A DNA stretch of 6,591 bases, taken from contig NZ_CALTWS010000155.1 of NCBI RefSeq assembly GCF_943913055.1, positions 1 to 6,591 of the forward strand, given 5' to 3'. Below are positions 6,077 to 6,591 of this stretch, piece by piece. This DNA is from an uncultured Brevundimonas sp. GTDB lineage: Bacteria; Pseudomonadota; Alphaproteobacteria; Caulobacterales; Caulobacteraceae. The notes under the pieces were generated by a model that saw only the letters and a program-made list of their open reading frames with translations, was not told where the DNA came from and did not search any database. Within the stretch, counting starts at the first letter, position 1, and each line of letters opens with the position of its first letter. Both the position numbers and the translations under genes were made by a program.

Positions 6077-6591
6077 CAGCCGAAGCGTCCCGTGATGTAG
6101 TCCAGCGTGCGCCGTTCGCGCGGATTGGTGAAGATCTCTTCGGTATCGCCGGTTTCGACCAGACGGCCCATGTGGAAGAAGGCGGTGCGTTGCGACACGC
6201 GCGCGGCCTGGGCCATGGAGTGGGTAACGATGACGATGCAGTAGCGCTCGCGCAGCTCGTCGATCAGCTCCTCGATCTTGGCCGTCGCGATGGGGTCCAG
6301 GGCCGAGCAGGGCTCGTCCATCAGGATCACTTCGGGCTCGACCGCGATGGCGCGGGCGATGACCAGGCGCTGCTGCTGACCGCCCGACAGGCCCGTGCCC
6401 GGCGAGTGCAGGCGATCGGCGACCTCTTCCCACAGGCCGGCGCGCTTCAGCGAGGCCTCGACGACGACGTCCAGCTCGCCCTTGGTGGAGGCCAGGCCGT
6501 GGATGCGCGGACCATAGGCGACGTTTTCGTAGATGGTCTTGGGGAAGGGGTTCGGCTTCTGGAACACCATGCCGACGCGGGCGCGCAGCAG
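6076..6591 (-). CDS. pstB: Phosphate ABC transporter ATP-binding protein PstB (N-terminus outside window)
   Basis: 171 C-terminal residues are present; about 85-90 N-terminal residues, including Walker A, lie beyond the window edge. The reading frame runs unbroken to base 6591, so the ATG at 6570 (the M of VGMVFQKPNPFP) is internal. PstB is the ATPase of the PstSCAB high-affinity phosphate importer on the cytoplasmic face of the inner membrane. Visible in fragment numbering are the Q-loop Q11 in FQKPNPFP, a motif highly typical of PstB; the ABC signature LSGGQQQRL (68-76); Walker B VILMDEPCSALDP (88-100) with catalytic E93; and the H-loop H124 in VTHSM. The C-terminal FTNPRERRTLDYITGRFG is also typical of PstB. 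The stop TGA shares its A with the phoU start codon. pstC, pstA and perhaps phoR should lie upstream of the operon part seen here, to the right of the window. Confidence 0.97.
   Translation of the reverse strand: MLRARVGMVFQKPNPFPKTIYENVAYGPRIHGLASTKGELDVVVEASLKRAGLWEEVADRLHSPGTGLSGGQQQRLVIARAIAVEPEVILMDEPCSALDPIATAKIEELIDELRERYCIVIVTHSMAQAARVSQRTAFFHMGRLVETGDTEEIFTNPRERRTLDYITGRFG

Noticed and set aside
6077..6433. An N-terminal extension of the phoU frame up to an alternative start at 6433
   Set aside because: It only overlaps pstB in another frame and gives Arg/Gly/Ala-rich nonsense. PhoU homology begins at the ATG at 6076.

Overview
The window reads as ordinary chromosomal DNA from an alphaproteobacterium of the Caulobacter/Brevundimonas group. 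The grounds are very high G+C, tightly packed genes, the pstB-phoU-phoB order I recall from Caulobacter crescentus, and a marked shortage of GANTC, the CcrM methylation site avoided in that order (4 sites found by eye). The genus is an inference, not a database result.

Layout: (1) positions 1-387, plus strand: the C-terminal part of an unrecognised protein cut by the window edge. (2) 381-2219, minus: a Tat-exported gamma-glutamyltransferase-family (Ntn-hydrolase) proenzyme of the YwrD-like branch, which lacks several classical gamma-glutamyl-binding residues. (3) 2297-3136, minus: a lipoprotein of unknown function, upstream of (2) on the same strand. (4) 3137-3224: an 88-bp divergent promoter region. 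(5) 3225-4634, plus: an SLC13/DASS-type transporter in a compact form without TrkA-C domains. (6) 4642-6591, minus: the end of a phosphate operon, pstB (5' end missing) - phoU - phoB.

How the genes work together: PstB is the ATPase of the high-affinity phosphate importer, PhoU passes Pst status to the PhoR/PhoB system, and PhoB activates the Pho regulon. pstB and phoU overlap by one base and phoU-phoB are 28 bp apart, so they are almost certainly co-transcribed. The transporter gene converges on phoB with a 7-bp gap; nothing in the sequence shows that it carries phosphate. The lipoprotein and the GGT-like enzyme are both exported and may form a small envelope operon. The only long gene-free stretch is the 88-bp divergent region; no gap reaches 300 bp. 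I found no mobile element, CRISPR array, RNA gene or large repeat. I do not see a new multi-gene system. The points most worth checking are the altered active site of the GGT-like enzyme, the RCK-less transporter, and its possibly leaderless mRNA.
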